Assembly (NCBI GenBank): GCA_963718195.1
Contig: CAVQYQ010000005.1
Coordinates: 372,001-436,000, forward strand
DNA length: 64,000 nt
Direction: 5' to 3'
Source of the DNA: MADRE3 sp963718195
Lineage (GTDB): Bacteria; Desulfobacterota; Desulfobulbia; Desulfobulbales; Desulfocapsaceae
In this document: piece by piece, positions 16,150-25,880 of the stretch
How positions within the stretch are numbered: the stretch's first letter is position 1
Layout of the letters: every line of letters begins with the position of its first letter
Position numbers and translations under genes: made by a program
The notes under the pieces: generated by a model
Database searches by the model: none
Seen by the model: the letters and a program-made list of their open reading frames with translations, nothing else
What the model was told of the DNA's origin: nothing

Positions 16150-19110
16150 CTATTTGTACAGAGCTCCAACGCTGTTCCGGCCGTCGACTCGTAAAATAAA
16201 CGGTGTATCCCTTCTTACGTGGCCCAGGTGTCGTGTCTCATTTTCAAGTGACAGGGACTTCAGCCAGTGCCAGTCAAGGAAATCATTCTTGGAGGATAGG
16301 ATGGTGAGATAATGAATTCCAAGAGAGGTGATGTTGTGAAAAAAGTGAGATCCTTGCGAAGGTTCGGCGTTTATTTTACCATGGTAGGTTTCAACAATTC
16401 CGGCAACCCCACAGATGTCCCCCCAGCTCACCGGAATACCAAGCCAGCGATCAGCAGACCCCCATCTTCCCGGACCTATCAGAAGGTATTTCCTTCCTTC
16501 ATCGTCTATAATACCGTTCAGATGTGAAATCTCCGCTGCTATTTCAACGGTTCTGGAAGGTTCAAAGACATCGGGCTTAACATATATTATGTCATGGATT
16601 TGATGATTAAGACTATTGCCAAGAGCGTTATGTGAGAGACAGAATAACGAGTCAATGTCATTGGTGTCTATGTCTACTACCATTGTTTCTTCCTGCGAAC
16701 CCATCGGTCGTATCTGCAGAATTGAAATCAGAGGTTTTTGGCCGGTATCTTGAGGTATGGCCATAGAAAATTCGATTTCTACCGGCCCGCCCATTCCTTT
16801 CTGTCCTGCTGACAGTAAATCTGCAAGAATCTCTGCAAGGGGGACCGAACCGTATTTCAATATGGAAGAGAAGGTTATCACTGGTATCCCTTTGCTGGTG
16901 AAAGAATCTCTGATTCGATGTTCTTGCTGGTCATAGGAGCTGGAAACTATCTGCACACCATATTCATTTCGACCGTCAAATATATCCCGTTTGGTCAGTG
17001 TTAGTGATATCTCAGGGTGAGGCTGTTTATCGGGGTTATTCATTCTTAGTGCATAAAACATCCGCTGACTATTTTTCAGGATATCATCAACGGTCGAAAA
17101 CTGTGGCAAAATCAAGGGAGCACCCGGTGAGAAGCGAAGACATTTTTCACCTTCAGTTACTGCTTTGCCCATCCCAACTGCAATAGTTGCCACACCATCT
17201 TCAGGTTTCACCCGTGAGAATGGGTAGAAATTGTAGGATTGCGCGACTCCTGAAATCGTTGGATAGAAAAAATCGCTATAGCGATCCCCGGCAATCCTCT
17301 GAACGATGACAGCCATCCTCTCTTCCTCGACACGATTCCCAACGCGCCTAGAAAAGGTTTTTGGTTCACGGTAATATGTCGAAGCAAAGACCATCTTGAT
17401 AGCATTTAAAAGGTGCTCTAGCCTCTCGTCCAGATCATTGCTGTCATTGCTCAACATATAGGTATTGTACAATCCTGCATAGGCGCGATATTTTGCATCT
17501 TCAAGCAGGCTTGAACTACGAACAGCGATTGGGTATTTCACATGTTCCAGATATATTCTCAACTGGTTTCTGAACGTACGGGGAAACCGTCCTTTGACAA
17601 AGAGATGGGTAATCACTTCGTTGTCCAGATCGCTTTGCGATAAATGCTTGAGATTGTTTTCTTTTATAAAACCTTCAAAACATTCTGTTGTGATGATAAG
17701 CGTTTGAGGGATTACTATATCGATATTGCAGAATTTTTCCTTGAGATCCTGGTGTTCATCAAGCCAGGAAGAAAAGAAGGCAAGGCCTCGCGCCTTTCCT
17801 CCAAGTGAGCCGCCGCCGATCTTAACAAACTCTGTTTCCGGTTCGAAATCGTCCTCGTCAAATTCGACCAGGACCCCTTTTTGCCGCTGGAGCCGCCACT
17901 CATGAAACGTCCTGTATAGAAACTTCCTCATTTCGGTGAGATCATCGTTAAAATCTTCTTTGGTTACACTCCGGAGTTCCGTGGCCAGCAATGTTTCAGC
18001 TCTGGTAAACAACCATCGTGAAAAATCATTATTGATCCAGTGATTGTAGAAAACCCGATCAGACATGTGCCGCAACCCCTGCTCAAGGCTGAACAGATTA
18101 TTGGCGGAGATAATGGTGCCCTTTTCGGATTGTTCAAATAGAAACGGTCCAAAACCGAGTTTGTGCAGGAAAAACGAGTGTACCCCCTCATGGAGATTCG
18201 GTGAATTTTTATCGACGAATTCTGCTGGAATCGTGGTCGCCTTGGAGCGGTTGTCCGGTTCTGAACTGGCCAGCAACAGCGGGATGTCAAAACGTTTGCT
18301 GTGAATGGTCTTCAGGAGCTGGATCCCTGCTTCGCCATCGAGTTTTCCTGCTCTTGGAAACCGTACATCAGAAATAACAGCGAGTACATACGGCTCAAAG
18401 GTGTCAAAAAGGTTTTTTGCTTCTTCAAATGATTGTGCTATCAAAATCTTCGGACGTGCCCTCATGGCCAGCAACCGATGTTCATGATTGAGACCTTCCT
18501 CCATCACCGCCTGTGTCTGGCCTACCAGCTCCTGGTAAAGAAGCGGAAGCAGTGATGACAGATAGTCCGGGGAGTCTTCCACAAAAATGATGACACGTAT
18601 GGCCGCAAGTTTAGTATCGCGAATACAATTAAGCTGGTCTTCTATGCTCTTAATAACGGCCAGGAGAAGTTTTGTGTCACCACTCCAAACAAGGGTTCTC
18701 TCGGGGGTGAAAGGAAGAGATTCCTGATTACCTGAAACCAGGTAGCCGGGGGCTCGATGGTAGAGCCGCACGATGGGGATAGCGGGGTAGGGTTTTCTAA
18801 TTAACAAATAGACGGTTTCAAATTGAAATTCAGCTGCTTGAGACATGATAATGATGAGATCAATATCTTTTTCTTTCAGTACAGCTGAAGCCTGTTTAAT
18901 CGAGGCAACCCAGTTCAGTCGTGGGGGGTGGCTCAGATTAAGCCCTTGATACTCAAGAACGATCGCCTCAGATAATCCTCTATCTTTTTCCATAACCCAG
19001 GCATCATACGGACTCGATATGAATAAAATCTCCCTGATTTTACAACTCATGAGCTCGTGAAAGATTTTAAAACGGGGGTCAGAGTGTGCGGCAGTCTGTT
19101 TGGGAATCAT
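16150..19110 (-). CDS. Receiver-like plus pyruvate-phosphate dikinase N-terminal (PEP/pyruvate-binding) domain protein
   Basis: This 986-residue protein begins with a region resembling degenerate response-regulator receivers (IREILFISSPYDAWVMEKD at the start; a second around residues 160-310 with VIIFVEDSPDY and VISDVRFPRAG). From about residue 435 it has the ATP-grasp PPDK/PEP-synthase nucleotide-binding domain: GGGSLGGKARGLAF, then YPIAVRSSSLLEDA, AGLYNTYML and a later LQIRPMG. The phosphohistidine swivel and the PEP/pyruvate barrel of true PEP synthase are absent, so it is not a complete PEP synthase. The C-terminus has a GPGRWGSADRWLGIPVSW segment. A role in regulated phosphotransfer is inferred; the exact reaction is unknown. 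Confidence 0.75.
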   Translation of the reverse strand: MIPKQTAAHSDPRFKIFHELMSCKIREILFISSPYDAWVMEKDRGLSEAIVLEYQGLNLSHPPRLNWVASIKQASAVLKEKDIDLIIIMSQAAEFQFETVYLLIRKPYPAIPIVRLYHRAPGYLVSGNQESLPFTPERTLVWSGDTKLLLAVIKSIEDQLNCIRDTKLAAIRVIIFVEDSPDYLSSLLPLLYQELVGQTQAVMEEGLNHEHRLLAMRARPKILIAQSFEEAKNLFDTFEPYVLAVISDVRFPRAGKLDGEAGIQLLKTIHSKRFDIPLLLASSEPDNRSKATTIPAEFVDKNSPNLHEGVHSFFLHKLGFGPFLFEQSEKGTIISANNLFSLEQGLRHMSDRVFYNHWINNDFSRWLFTRAETLLATELRSVTKEDFNDDLTEMRKFLYRTFHEWRLQRQKGVLVEFDEDDFEPETEFVKIGGGSLGGKARGLAFFSSWLDEHQDLKEKFCNIDIVIPQTLIITTECFEGFIKENNLKHLSQSDLDNEVITHLFVKGRFPRTFRNQLRIYLEHVKYPIAVRSSSLLEDAKYRAYAGLYNTYMLSNDSNDLDERLEHLLNAIKMVFASTYYREPKTFSRRVGNRVEEERMAVIVQRIAGDRYSDFFYPTISGVAQSYNFYPFSRVKPEDGVATIAVGMGKAVTEGEKCLRFSPGAPLILPQFSTVDDILKNSQRMFYALRMNNPDKQPHPEISLTLTKRDIFDGRNEYGVQIVSSSYDQQEHRIRDSFTSKGIPVITFSSILKYGSVPLAEILADLLSAGQKGMGGPVEIEFSMAIPQDTGQKPLISILQIRPMGSQEETMVVDIDTNDIDSLFCLSHNALGNSLNHQIHDIIYVKPDVFEPSRTVEIAAEISHLNGIIDDEGRKYLLIGPGRWGSADRWLGIPVSWGDICGVAGIVETYHGKINAEPSQGSHFFHNITSLGIHYLTILSSKNDFLDWHWLKSLSLENETRHLGHVRRDTPFILRVDGRNSVGALYK

Positions 19111-19267
19111 TGCGTATATTTCCTGTTTCAGAGAATAAAGTTCTGTTTATATAACGAGCGGGCTACTGGCTGTTAAACAGGTTTTTAAGACCCAGGCGCC
19201 TACATTCCCAAGGGCCAGGAAAAATGTTTATGGGCTGATGATTCTGAAATAGTACCAAAATCGAAAA

Positions 19268-20440
19268 CTATTGGCATCTGTTGATTAGCGCGTCAATGGT
19301 TTGTTCATCATAATCAAACAGGCGCCAGATTTTCCCTTGCATGAGGCAGTGGTTCTTCATTTCAAGCATATTGAAATGATATCTGCCCAAATCACTTATA
19401 CGAGTAGGGCAATCGTTAGCGACAAGCCAGGCCTCAATCAGTTCTATTGCTCTTTGCGCCTTATATTTGACACTGCCACCATGCAGGTTGAAAACTGCTT
19501 CAGAGAACCTGGCCAACCGGGCTTCAAGTCGGTGACGATTTAATGTTAACCAACCGGGAAGAACTGCCGCCAAGGCAGCACCATGAGCAATCGGGTGTTG
19601 GGCAGAGAGTGCGTGGGCGAGGAGATGGATTGGAAACTGTATTTTGCCAAGTCCTGACGTGGTAATCCCGTTCAAAGCAAGGGAAGCTGCCCAGAGCAGC
19701 GCTGCTCTGTCATCATATGAGTCGGGTTGTTGAGTTGCAGAAACAGATGCTGAGAGTACCGTTTTACAGATCGTTTCAATGAACCCCAGCTGAACAGACG
19801 AGCTAAATTGGTTCGTTGAAAGATATGCTTCCAAGCAATGGGTAAACGTATCTATTGCTCCAAATGAAGTGAGATTTGCAGGAACAGTGAAGGTGGAAAC
19901 AGGATCTGCAAGACAGACAGATGGAAAGAGTTTTCTGTGTCCAAACCCCAACTTCAATCTCTTCTTGTCATGGGTCAGGACAATACCATTATTGGTCTCA
20001 GAACCGGCTCCGGCTATAGTCGGAACTGCAATAACCGGAATGGTTTCTCCGATCGTTTTTTTCCCGATAAATAGTTTCCATATGTCAAAAGCGGCGGGCA
20101 CGCCAGCAGAGACTGACTTTGCCGTGTCTATAACCGACCCTCCACCGACACCGACAACGACGCTGCAACGATGTTTCCGAAAAAGCTCGATACCCTGGTG
20201 GACATCTGAGAGCAAAGGGTTTGCCCGAACTCCAGAATAGTCGATATGGTCGATACCTGCTTTTTCCAGCTGATCAATGACCTTGCTGTAAATGGAGTTT
20301 TCTTTAATTGAACGATCACCATATACCAACAATGCCTTGTCCCCGTATAACCTGGCTTCTGTGCCGAGATTTTCTAGAGCGCTCCTGCCAAAAATTACTT
20401 TTACGGGGTTGTAAGAAACAAAATTATTCATGGCAGGCAA
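19268..20440 (-). CDS. Iron-containing alcohol dehydrogenase
   Basis: The 390-residue protein is a group III metal-dependent alcohol dehydrogenase. It has the NAD(P)-binding GVGGGSVIDTAKSVSAG, then AVPTIAGAGSETNN, and the metal ligands in DTFTHCLEAY and in HLLAHALSAQHPIAHGAALA. These match the family's Asp-His-His-His site. The substrate, an aldehyde or alcohol, cannot be deduced. The first ATG overlaps the end of rsmA by 17 bases; the ATG three codons further in would shorten this to 8 bases. Co-transcription with rsmA is likely from the overlap. Confidence 0.9.
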   Translation of the reverse strand: MPAMNNFVSYNPVKVIFGRSALENLGTEARLYGDKALLVYGDRSIKENSIYSKVIDQLEKAGIDHIDYSGVRANPLLSDVHQGIELFRKHRCSVVVGVGGGSVIDTAKSVSAGVPAAFDIWKLFIGKKTIGETIPVIAVPTIAGAGSETNNGIVLTHDKKRLKLGFGHRKLFPSVCLADPVSTFTVPANLTSFGAIDTFTHCLEAYLSTNQFSSSVQLGFIETICKTVLSASVSATQQPDSYDDRAALLWAASLALNGITTSGLGKIQFPIHLLAHALSAQHPIAHGAALAAVLPGWLTLNRHRLEARLARFSEAVFNLHGGSVKYKAQRAIELIEAWLVANDCPTRISDLGRYHFNMLEMKNHCLMQGKIWRLFDYDEQTIDALINRCQ

Positions 20441-21305
20441 GAAGCCGCTCGTAGGCGGTGGTTAATTCTTCAAACTGCTGAACGGAGAGTCTTTCTGCCC
20501 GGATCTGCGGATCGATGTTGCTATCTTGCAGGATCAAAATGGCTGATTTTTTAATGATTTCTCGATCGCCAGGATTGAGAAATGGGAAGAGAGTGTGAGT
20601 GCTCAGGTTGTTCTGGATTGTTTTTCTTCTGTTACTGAAAGATGTACGCACGATACGCTGAAAATTGGCCAGGGATAAGTCAGCAGCATGGCGACAAAAA
20701 GAGATTTCTATTACCGCGGAATCAATTTTAGGTCGTGGGTGGAATTCTGCGGGTTTGACCTGCATACGTTTTTTTACCTCTGCAAAACTGCCGAGAAGCA
20801 CGGTCGGAATGCCATACGACTTAGTTCCAGGCACCGCTGTCAATCTGTCGCTTACCTCCTTCTGGAGCATAACGATGACCGTTGAGATGTAGGTATTGTT
20901 TTCGATCAGCTTAAAGAGAAAAGGATTGGATATGGAGTAGGGGAGATTGGCAATTATTTTAAAGGGTGGTGGCACCTGTTCTGCAAGCAGGGCGAAATCC
21001 AGTTTGAGAATGTCTGCATGCATCAACACGACATTATCGGGAAGAATTTTTTCCGTCTCGTGATAACGTATAATTCCGCTGTCCAGCTCGATACCAATTA
21101 CTTTGTGGACCTGTTCTGCGAGCTTCATTGTCAAAGCTCCCAACCCGACCCCGACTTCGATGACATGTTCACTTTTGCTGTAATTACCCAGCGACACAAT
21201 TCGCCTGGCAGTCTCAGGGTTCACAAGAAAATTCTGGCCCCTTTTTTTAGAAGGGGCCAGACCGTATCTGGCAAGGGATCGTTTCGGGCTTTTGTTTAAG
21301 GACAT
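20424..21305 (-). CDS. rsmA: 16S rRNA (adenine1518/1519-N6)-dimethyltransferase RsmA (KsgA)
   Basis: RsmA dimethylates two adjacent adenosines in the 3'-terminal helix of 16S rRNA during small-subunit maturation. The 293-residue protein opens with SPKRSLARYGLAPSKKRGQNFLVN, then the SAM motif HVIEVGVGLGALTMKLAE, and the catalytic NLPYSIS (about residues 120-126). The C-terminal helical domain has FSNRRKTIQNNL. Length and motifs are standard. It sits between a DUF2062 gene and the iron alcohol dehydrogenase on the minus strand, close to tsaD, another RNA-modification gene. Confidence 0.96.
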   Translation of the reverse strand: MSLNKSPKRSLARYGLAPSKKRGQNFLVNPETARRIVSLGNYSKSEHVIEVGVGLGALTMKLAEQVHKVIGIELDSGIIRYHETEKILPDNVVLMHADILKLDFALLAEQVPPPFKIIANLPYSISNPFLFKLIENNTYISTVIVMLQKEVSDRLTAVPGTKSYGIPTVLLGSFAEVKKRMQVKPAEFHPRPKIDSAVIEISFCRHAADLSLANFQRIVRTSFSNRRKTIQNNLSTHTLFPFLNPGDREIIKKSAILILQDSNIDPQIRAERLSVQQFEELTTAYERLLACHE

Positions 21306-21334
21306 AGGGCAATCTCAAAAGCGGAAAGAGAGGA

Positions 21335-21835
21335 TTAGTGCAGGATTCGTTTTTCCAGCCTCTTTTTCCGTATTTTTATAAACGTTATATAAGAGAGATA
21401 ATAACTGATGATGGTAAAAGGAAGCGCCAGAAGAGATCCTCCGATAATCATGACCAGGATAGACTCGTAGCCAACGGTGAGTAATGCTTTCATTCTGATT
21501 GCCAGAGAGACATCAGAAAGCACGATGTCAAGAACAGAGTGCACCTGCCCCCAGGTCAGTTCGTATGGGGTAACCAGATTGCCAATTTTTAATGACAGAT
21601 AATATTGTGGAATGTAAGTGAGTGGGTTGCAGACAACCCAACTGGTAATTAATCCGGCAATGAAAGATGATCTGGTAAAAAGGCAAAGAATAAAGATGAC
21701 GATAGTATGAAGTGGTATGGTCGGTGTGATACCGACAAATACACCAATAGCGGCCCCGAGTGCAAGGCTGTGGGGATTCCCTTTCAGCCTGATAAATCTC
21801 AGGTAATAATACCTTCGTGTCCGGTCTATATTCAT
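21335..21835 (-). CDS. DUF2062 membrane protein
   Basis: The 166-residue protein has the DUF2062 hallmark GNPHSLALGAAIGVFVGITPTIPLHT near the N-terminus, followed by hydrophobic segments and VVCNPLTYIPQYYLSLKIGN. About three membrane helices are predicted by eye. The function of the family is unknown; members often accompany glycosyltransferases or lipid genes. It starts six bases after the tsaD stop on the same strand, so it probably belongs to the same transcript. Confidence 0.85.
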   Translation of the reverse strand: MNIDRTRRYYYLRFIRLKGNPHSLALGAAIGVFVGITPTIPLHTIVIFILCLFTRSSFIAGLITSWVVCNPLTYIPQYYLSLKIGNLVTPYELTWGQVHSVLDIVLSDVSLAIRMKALLTVGYESILVMIIGGSLLALPFTIISYYLSYITFIKIRKKRLEKRILH

Positions 21836-21841
21836 GATAAA

Positions 21842-22849
21842 TCACTGACCGAGGTGAGACCGGGAGAAAACATCATCATCGAGTGTCCCGACTATACCGC
21901 TTTGAAAATATTTCAGTCCGGAATAGGCTATCATGGCCGCATTGTCTGTGCAGTTTTTTCGTGCGGGCAGAAAAAGTCTGATACCTTCTGTGTCACATTT
22001 TGAGCGCATGCATTCTCTCAATCTTTCATTGGCAGAAACGCCGCCCCCAAGGACGATTCTTTTCAGCCCTCTCTGCTTTGCTGCGGAAATTGTTTTATCA
22101 ACAAGAACATCAACGACCGCCTCCTGAAATGAGGCACAGATACCTGGGATATCCAAGAAATCATTGTTCATTCTGCACGAATTGCAATGATTCATGACTG
22201 CCGTCTTAAGACCGCTGAAGCTGAAATCGAGAGAGCCTTCTGTCAGCCACGCCCTTGGAAAATGAAGAGAAAGCGGATTTCCATCCGCAGCATGGCGTGA
22301 GACGACAGGTCCACCAGGATAACCGAGATTAAGCAAACGTGCTACCTTGTCGTAAGCCTCTCCCGCAGCATCGTCACGAGTCCGGCCAAGGAGTTTGTAG
22401 TCCAGGAATCCATCAGCCTGATAAAGTGCTGTTGTGCCGCCGGAAACAATTAATGCAATATATGGAAAGTGAGGAATTTCCTCTTCCAAGAAAGCAGATA
22501 GTATGTGACCTGTCATATGATCCACCCCGACGAACGGTTTTTCCAGCATGTATGATAATGCTTTGGCATAAGAAAATCCGACGAGCAGAGAACCAATTAA
22601 GCCCGGGCCCTTGGTTACCGTTACGAGATCTATCTCTTTAAGAGAAATATCAGCATCGGAAAGGGCCTGGTCAACTATCAGAGTTATGCACTCCATGTGC
22701 CTGCGAGAGGCGAGTTCCGGAACGATTCCACCGAACGGTTTGTGAATAGTATCCTGATTTGAAACGATATTGGCACGTACACGATTTTCATCTTCAAGGA
22801 TGGCGGCGGAGGTGTCGTCACAAGACGTTTCGATTCCAAGAGTAATCAT
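21842..22849 (-). CDS. tsaD: tRNA N6-adenosine threonylcarbamoyltransferase TsaD
   Basis: TsaD transfers threonylcarbamoyl from TC-AMP to A37 of tRNAs that read ANN codons, working with TsaB and TsaE. The 335-residue protein starts MITLGIETSCDDTSAAIL, the canonical N-terminus of the ASKHA fold. Metal-binding histidines lie in VDHMTGHILSAF, preceded by VTKGPGLIGSLLVG; IVSGGTTALY and LGGGVSANERLR follow. Length is standard. tsaB and tsaE are not in the window. Confidence 0.96.
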   Translation of the reverse strand: MITLGIETSCDDTSAAILEDENRVRANIVSNQDTIHKPFGGIVPELASRRHMECITLIVDQALSDADISLKEIDLVTVTKGPGLIGSLLVGFSYAKALSYMLEKPFVGVDHMTGHILSAFLEEEIPHFPYIALIVSGGTTALYQADGFLDYKLLGRTRDDAAGEAYDKVARLLNLGYPGGPVVSRHAADGNPLSLHFPRAWLTEGSLDFSFSGLKTAVMNHCNSCRMNNDFLDIPGICASFQEAVVDVLVDKTISAAKQRGLKRIVLGGGVSANERLRECMRSKCDTEGIRLFLPARKNCTDNAAMIAYSGLKYFQSGIVGTLDDDVFSRSHLGQ

Positions 22850-22941
22850 AGCTTCACTCTATTGTGAAAAGCCTTAAAGCGGCAGGCCGTGAAAAGTTTA
22901 AAGAGAAACTCAAACTGCGTGGCGAGGATAGAAATAAACTT

Positions 22942-24042
22942 TTATATATCAGCGTTCGACTCAGTGCTTCTCGGGTAGGAACCAAGCCATTCAAAGTATG
23001 AGCATAGTTCCCTGATACGACTGCATCCCCTTTTAATACGATCTTCCTCGATATGACCAAGCATATCAAGGAAAAACATGTACTTCCAGTGTTTACCCTT
23101 GATTGGGCGGGATTCGATTTTGGCGAGATTGATGGATTCCTCAGATAAAACAGTCAGGATCTCGTTCAGCGCTCCTGGACGATCCATTGTTCCGATCAAC
23201 AGAGATGTTCTGTCTTCACCGCTGTATTCCGGAGATTTGCGACCGATAACCAGAAAGCGAGTCGTATTTCCGCGATAATCTTCAATACCCTTCACCACTA
23301 CTTGTAACTCGTATGTTTTTATCGCAAGTGAGGAAGCTATCGCACCAATGTTGGGATTGTTTGCAGCCATTTGAGCTGCGGCACCGGTGGAAAAGACCGG
23401 CAATGTCGGAACTGATGGCAAATTAACCCTGAGCCATTCGCGACACTGGGCGAGTGGCTGCGCGTGGGATGCGACAGTCTGAATGTCGTCAATATTACCA
23501 GATCTGCAGACAAGATTATGGGAAATGGCGAGGCGAACTTCACCACATATATTGACCTTGTATTTCATGAAGGAATCAAGCGTTGAGAAAACAGCACCCT
23601 CTATAGAGTTTTCCACCGGAACGATACCATATGCCGTCCTTCCCTTTTCTACCTCTGCGAAAACATCATCTATCGATTCAAGCGCTTTATAATCCGCAGA
23701 GTGTCCAAAATATTTAACTCCGGCGAGATGGGTAAAGGTAGCTTCTGGGCCAAGATAGGAAACCTCCTGCTTCTTCTGCGAAAGACGGCAGGTCGTAATA
23801 ACTTCGTGAAATATGGATTTAAGCGCCTTTTCCGGGAAAAATTCATTATTTTTCAAATACAGGCGATCATATATCTGTCGCTCTCTTAACGGATCCCATT
23901 TGGCACGTTTTCCTTCTTCCTTGAGTCGGCCGATGTCCTTTGCACATTGCAGCCGGGTTTTGAGCAGTTCGAGAATCTGATCATCAATACTATCTATTTT
24001 GTCCCTGATGTCAGTTATTTCTGGTTTTTTCTCAGTGGTCAT
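22942..24042 (-). CDS. pheA: Bifunctional chorismate mutase / prephenate dehydratase (P-protein)
   Basis: PheA converts chorismate to prephenate and then to phenylpyruvate for phenylalanine synthesis. Of its 366 residues, about 8-95 form an AroQ-type chorismate mutase (DIRDKIDSIDDQILELLKTR). Residues about 97-275 form the prephenate dehydratase (VSYLGPEATFTHLA, then GNTTRFLVIG with the catalytic TRF). The C-terminus from about 285 is an ACT domain (MDRPGALNEIL and the phenylalanine-binding IESRP). Feedback inhibition by phenylalanine is expected from the intact ACT motif. It is followed by a 92-nt gap before tsaD. Confidence 0.95.
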   Translation of the reverse strand: MTTEKKPEITDIRDKIDSIDDQILELLKTRLQCAKDIGRLKEEGKRAKWDPLRERQIYDRLYLKNNEFFPEKALKSIFHEVITTCRLSQKKQEVSYLGPEATFTHLAGVKYFGHSADYKALESIDDVFAEVEKGRTAYGIVPVENSIEGAVFSTLDSFMKYKVNICGEVRLAISHNLVCRSGNIDDIQTVASHAQPLAQCREWLRVNLPSVPTLPVFSTGAAAQMAANNPNIGAIASSLAIKTYELQVVVKGIEDYRGNTTRFLVIGRKSPEYSGEDRTSLLIGTMDRPGALNEILTVLSEESINLAKIESRPIKGKHWKYMFFLDMLGHIEEDRIKRGCSRIRELCSYFEWLGSYPRSTESNADI

Positions 24043-24232
24043 TATATTGTGGGGTAAATGTTTAAAAATAAAAGTTAATAGTCAAAAAGAAACTACACTT
24101 CTAGGGGATAGAAAAATGTATGTCAAGCGCTAAAAGCCTGGTATAAAAGTGCACTATAGGTTCATATCAGGAATACTCAAACATTTTTATCCAACTTTCT
24201 ACTAATTATTTTAATCAAGGATTTCAGTAGAG

Positions 24233-25411
24233 ATGACCCAACAGAAGACTTCCAAAACATACGATGAAATCAATCAAAAAATAAAAAAGGGCAAGGCTGT
24301 TGTCGTTACTGCTGAAGAAATGGTGGGAATCGTCAAGGAGCAGGGCCCGGAGAATGCTGCCAGACAGATTGATGTTGTTACGACCGGTACCTTTGCTCCA
24401 ATGTGTTCATCTGGCGCCTTTATCAACATAGGCCAGATGACGCCAACGATAAAAACTTCAAAAGTATGGCTGAATAAAGTTCCTGCATATGCAGGACTCG
24501 CAGCTGTCGACGCTTATCTTGGCGCAACTGAACCGGTGGAAGATGACCCGCTCAACAAGGTATATCCGGGAGAATTCAAGTATGGCGGTGGGCACGTCAT
24601 CGAAGACCTTCTGAGAGGGAAAAAGATTTTCATTGAGGCCAAAGCCTATGGAACCGACTGTTATGCAGCGAAAAAATTAAAAAAAGAAATGAGTCTTGCA
24701 GATCTGCCTTTTGCCTTGCTCTGCAATCCCAGAAACGGGTATCAGAACTATAATTGCGCAGTCAATCTTACCGATCGCGTTGTCTATACCTATATGGGAA
24801 TGCTGAAACCCGGGTTAAAAAACGCGACCTACTGCAGCGCAGGTGAGCTCAGCCCGTTATTTAATGATCCACTGTACAAGACCATTGGTGTCGGTACCCG
24901 TATCTTCCTCGGAGGAGGTATTGGCTTTGTTACCTGGCACGGTACCCAACACAACCCCAACGCTGCCAGAACAAAAAAAGGTGTGCCGAGGAGTCCGGCC
25001 GGTACACTGATGGTCCAGGGTGACTTGAAGCAGATGAACCATCAATGGGTGAGAGGTATCTCGATACTCGGGTACGGTAATAGCCTCGCCGTGGGACTTG
25101 GGGTGCCAATTCCCGTATTAAATGCGGAAATTGCAGCCTTTACCGGGATCGGCGATGACGAACTGTTTACCCAGGTTGTCGATTATGGCCATAATTACAC
25201 CAATGGGATAGCACAGACCTTTGGTGAGGTCAGTTATGCCGAGCTGAAGAGCGGAATGATCACCGTCAATGGTCAGCGGGTAAAAACAGCACCGCTTTCA
25301 AGCGTCGTAAAAGCCCGTGAAATCGCGAATATATTAAAAGGTTGGATAGAAACGGGTGATTTTTTGCTGAGTGAGCCGGCCAAACTCCTGCCTGGCCCAG
25401 ACAATCTTTGA
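24233..25411 (+). CDS. DUF39/HcyBio-family homocysteine biosynthesis protein
   Basis: The 392-residue protein belongs to the COG1900/DUF39 family. Members in methanogens and in Desulfovibrio-type sulfate reducers are needed for making homocysteine from aspartate semialdehyde and reduced sulfur. Visible features are VVTTGTFAPMCSSGAFINIG, FIEAKAYGTDCYAAKK, CNPRNGYQNYNCAVN and IFLGGGIGFVTWHGTQHNPN, with several conserved-looking cysteines as candidate sulfur carriers. The protein ends soon after the core domain, and no NIL/ferredoxin partner gene is adjacent. It appears monocistronic, with a ribosome site (AAGGA) 17-18 bases upstream that is rather distant. Confidence 0.85.
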   Translation: MTQQKTSKTYDEINQKIKKGKAVVVTAEEMVGIVKEQGPENAARQIDVVTTGTFAPMCSSGAFINIGQMTPTIKTSKVWLNKVPAYAGLAAVDAYLGATEPVEDDPLNKVYPGEFKYGGGHVIEDLLRGKKIFIEAKAYGTDCYAAKKLKKEMSLADLPFALLCNPRNGYQNYNCAVNLTDRVVYTYMGMLKPGLKNATYCSAGELSPLFNDPLYKTIGVGTRIFLGGGIGFVTWHGTQHNPNAARTKKGVPRSPAGTLMVQGDLKQMNHQWVRGISILGYGNSLAVGLGVPIPVLNAEIAAFTGIGDDELFTQVVDYGHNYTNGIAQTFGEVSYAELKSGMITVNGQRVKTAPLSSVVKAREIANILKGWIETGDFLLSEPAKLLPGPDNL

Positions 25412-25880
25412 GCTGGGGTGCTCACTTTGTCTTGAAAGACACTCGCAAAATCAAAGCTAACGTTGTTTGCAGCATAGTTTTCGATTTATTTTTTCAAAAT
25501 CAGCAGAGAAGCATTTCTACAATAATAAAGCCGCGTCAATATTTTTTTGTGCCAATTATCAAGGTCATGGCCCTTTTTTCCTGGAAATCTTTGATTGTCA
25601 CGATGAAGAATACATCTAAAAAAAAATGGATTATCACTTTTTTCTGCGATTTAACTCTTGATTATGGGCCATGATTAAATTATGCTGTCGGGGTTTCTTG
25701 ATGTAAAAGCCCATATATAAAGGATTGTAGGCTGATACTCCGGGAGATTTCAATAATAAAGTAACGCGTTTTTTCTTTGACAATTAATGAGAGTTTGATT
25801 AAAGCATCAACGCTAGGAGAAAGGTAACAGTGCAGTAACGCCTGTTATAGAGAATGAACTGAATCAGCAGGGAGGAATTC
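25412..25880. other. AT-rich intergenic region upstream of HU
   Basis: This 469-bp spacer lies between the DUF39 gene and the HU gene. I found no gene in it; an 88-codon frame at 25408-25674 has a composition and hydropathy that look random. It contains a possible promoter near 25777 and a small inverted repeat in the HU leader, TAACAG (25825-25830) with CTGTTA (25842-25847). A strong GGGAGGAATTC ribosome site for HU ends the region. Confidence 0.5.
25777..25804 (+). promoter_or_regulatory. Possible sigma-70 promoter of the HU gene
   Basis: A perfect -35 hexamer TTGACA (25777-25782) is followed after 16 bases by the weak -10 TTAAAG (25799-25804). It lies about 80 bp upstream of the HU start codon, giving a leader of reasonable length. 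The poor -10 match keeps confidence low. Confidence 0.35.

Noticed and set aside
15939..16169. 76-codon minus-strand frame at the end of the receiver/PPDK-N gene
   Set aside because: It overlaps the end of that gene in another frame and its translation looks random; a frameshifted remnant was considered but no family similarity is visible.
25408..25674. 88-codon + strand frame after the DUF39 gene
   Set aside because: It overlaps the stop of the DUF39 gene, has no ribosome site, and its translation lacks any motif, domain or membrane pattern.
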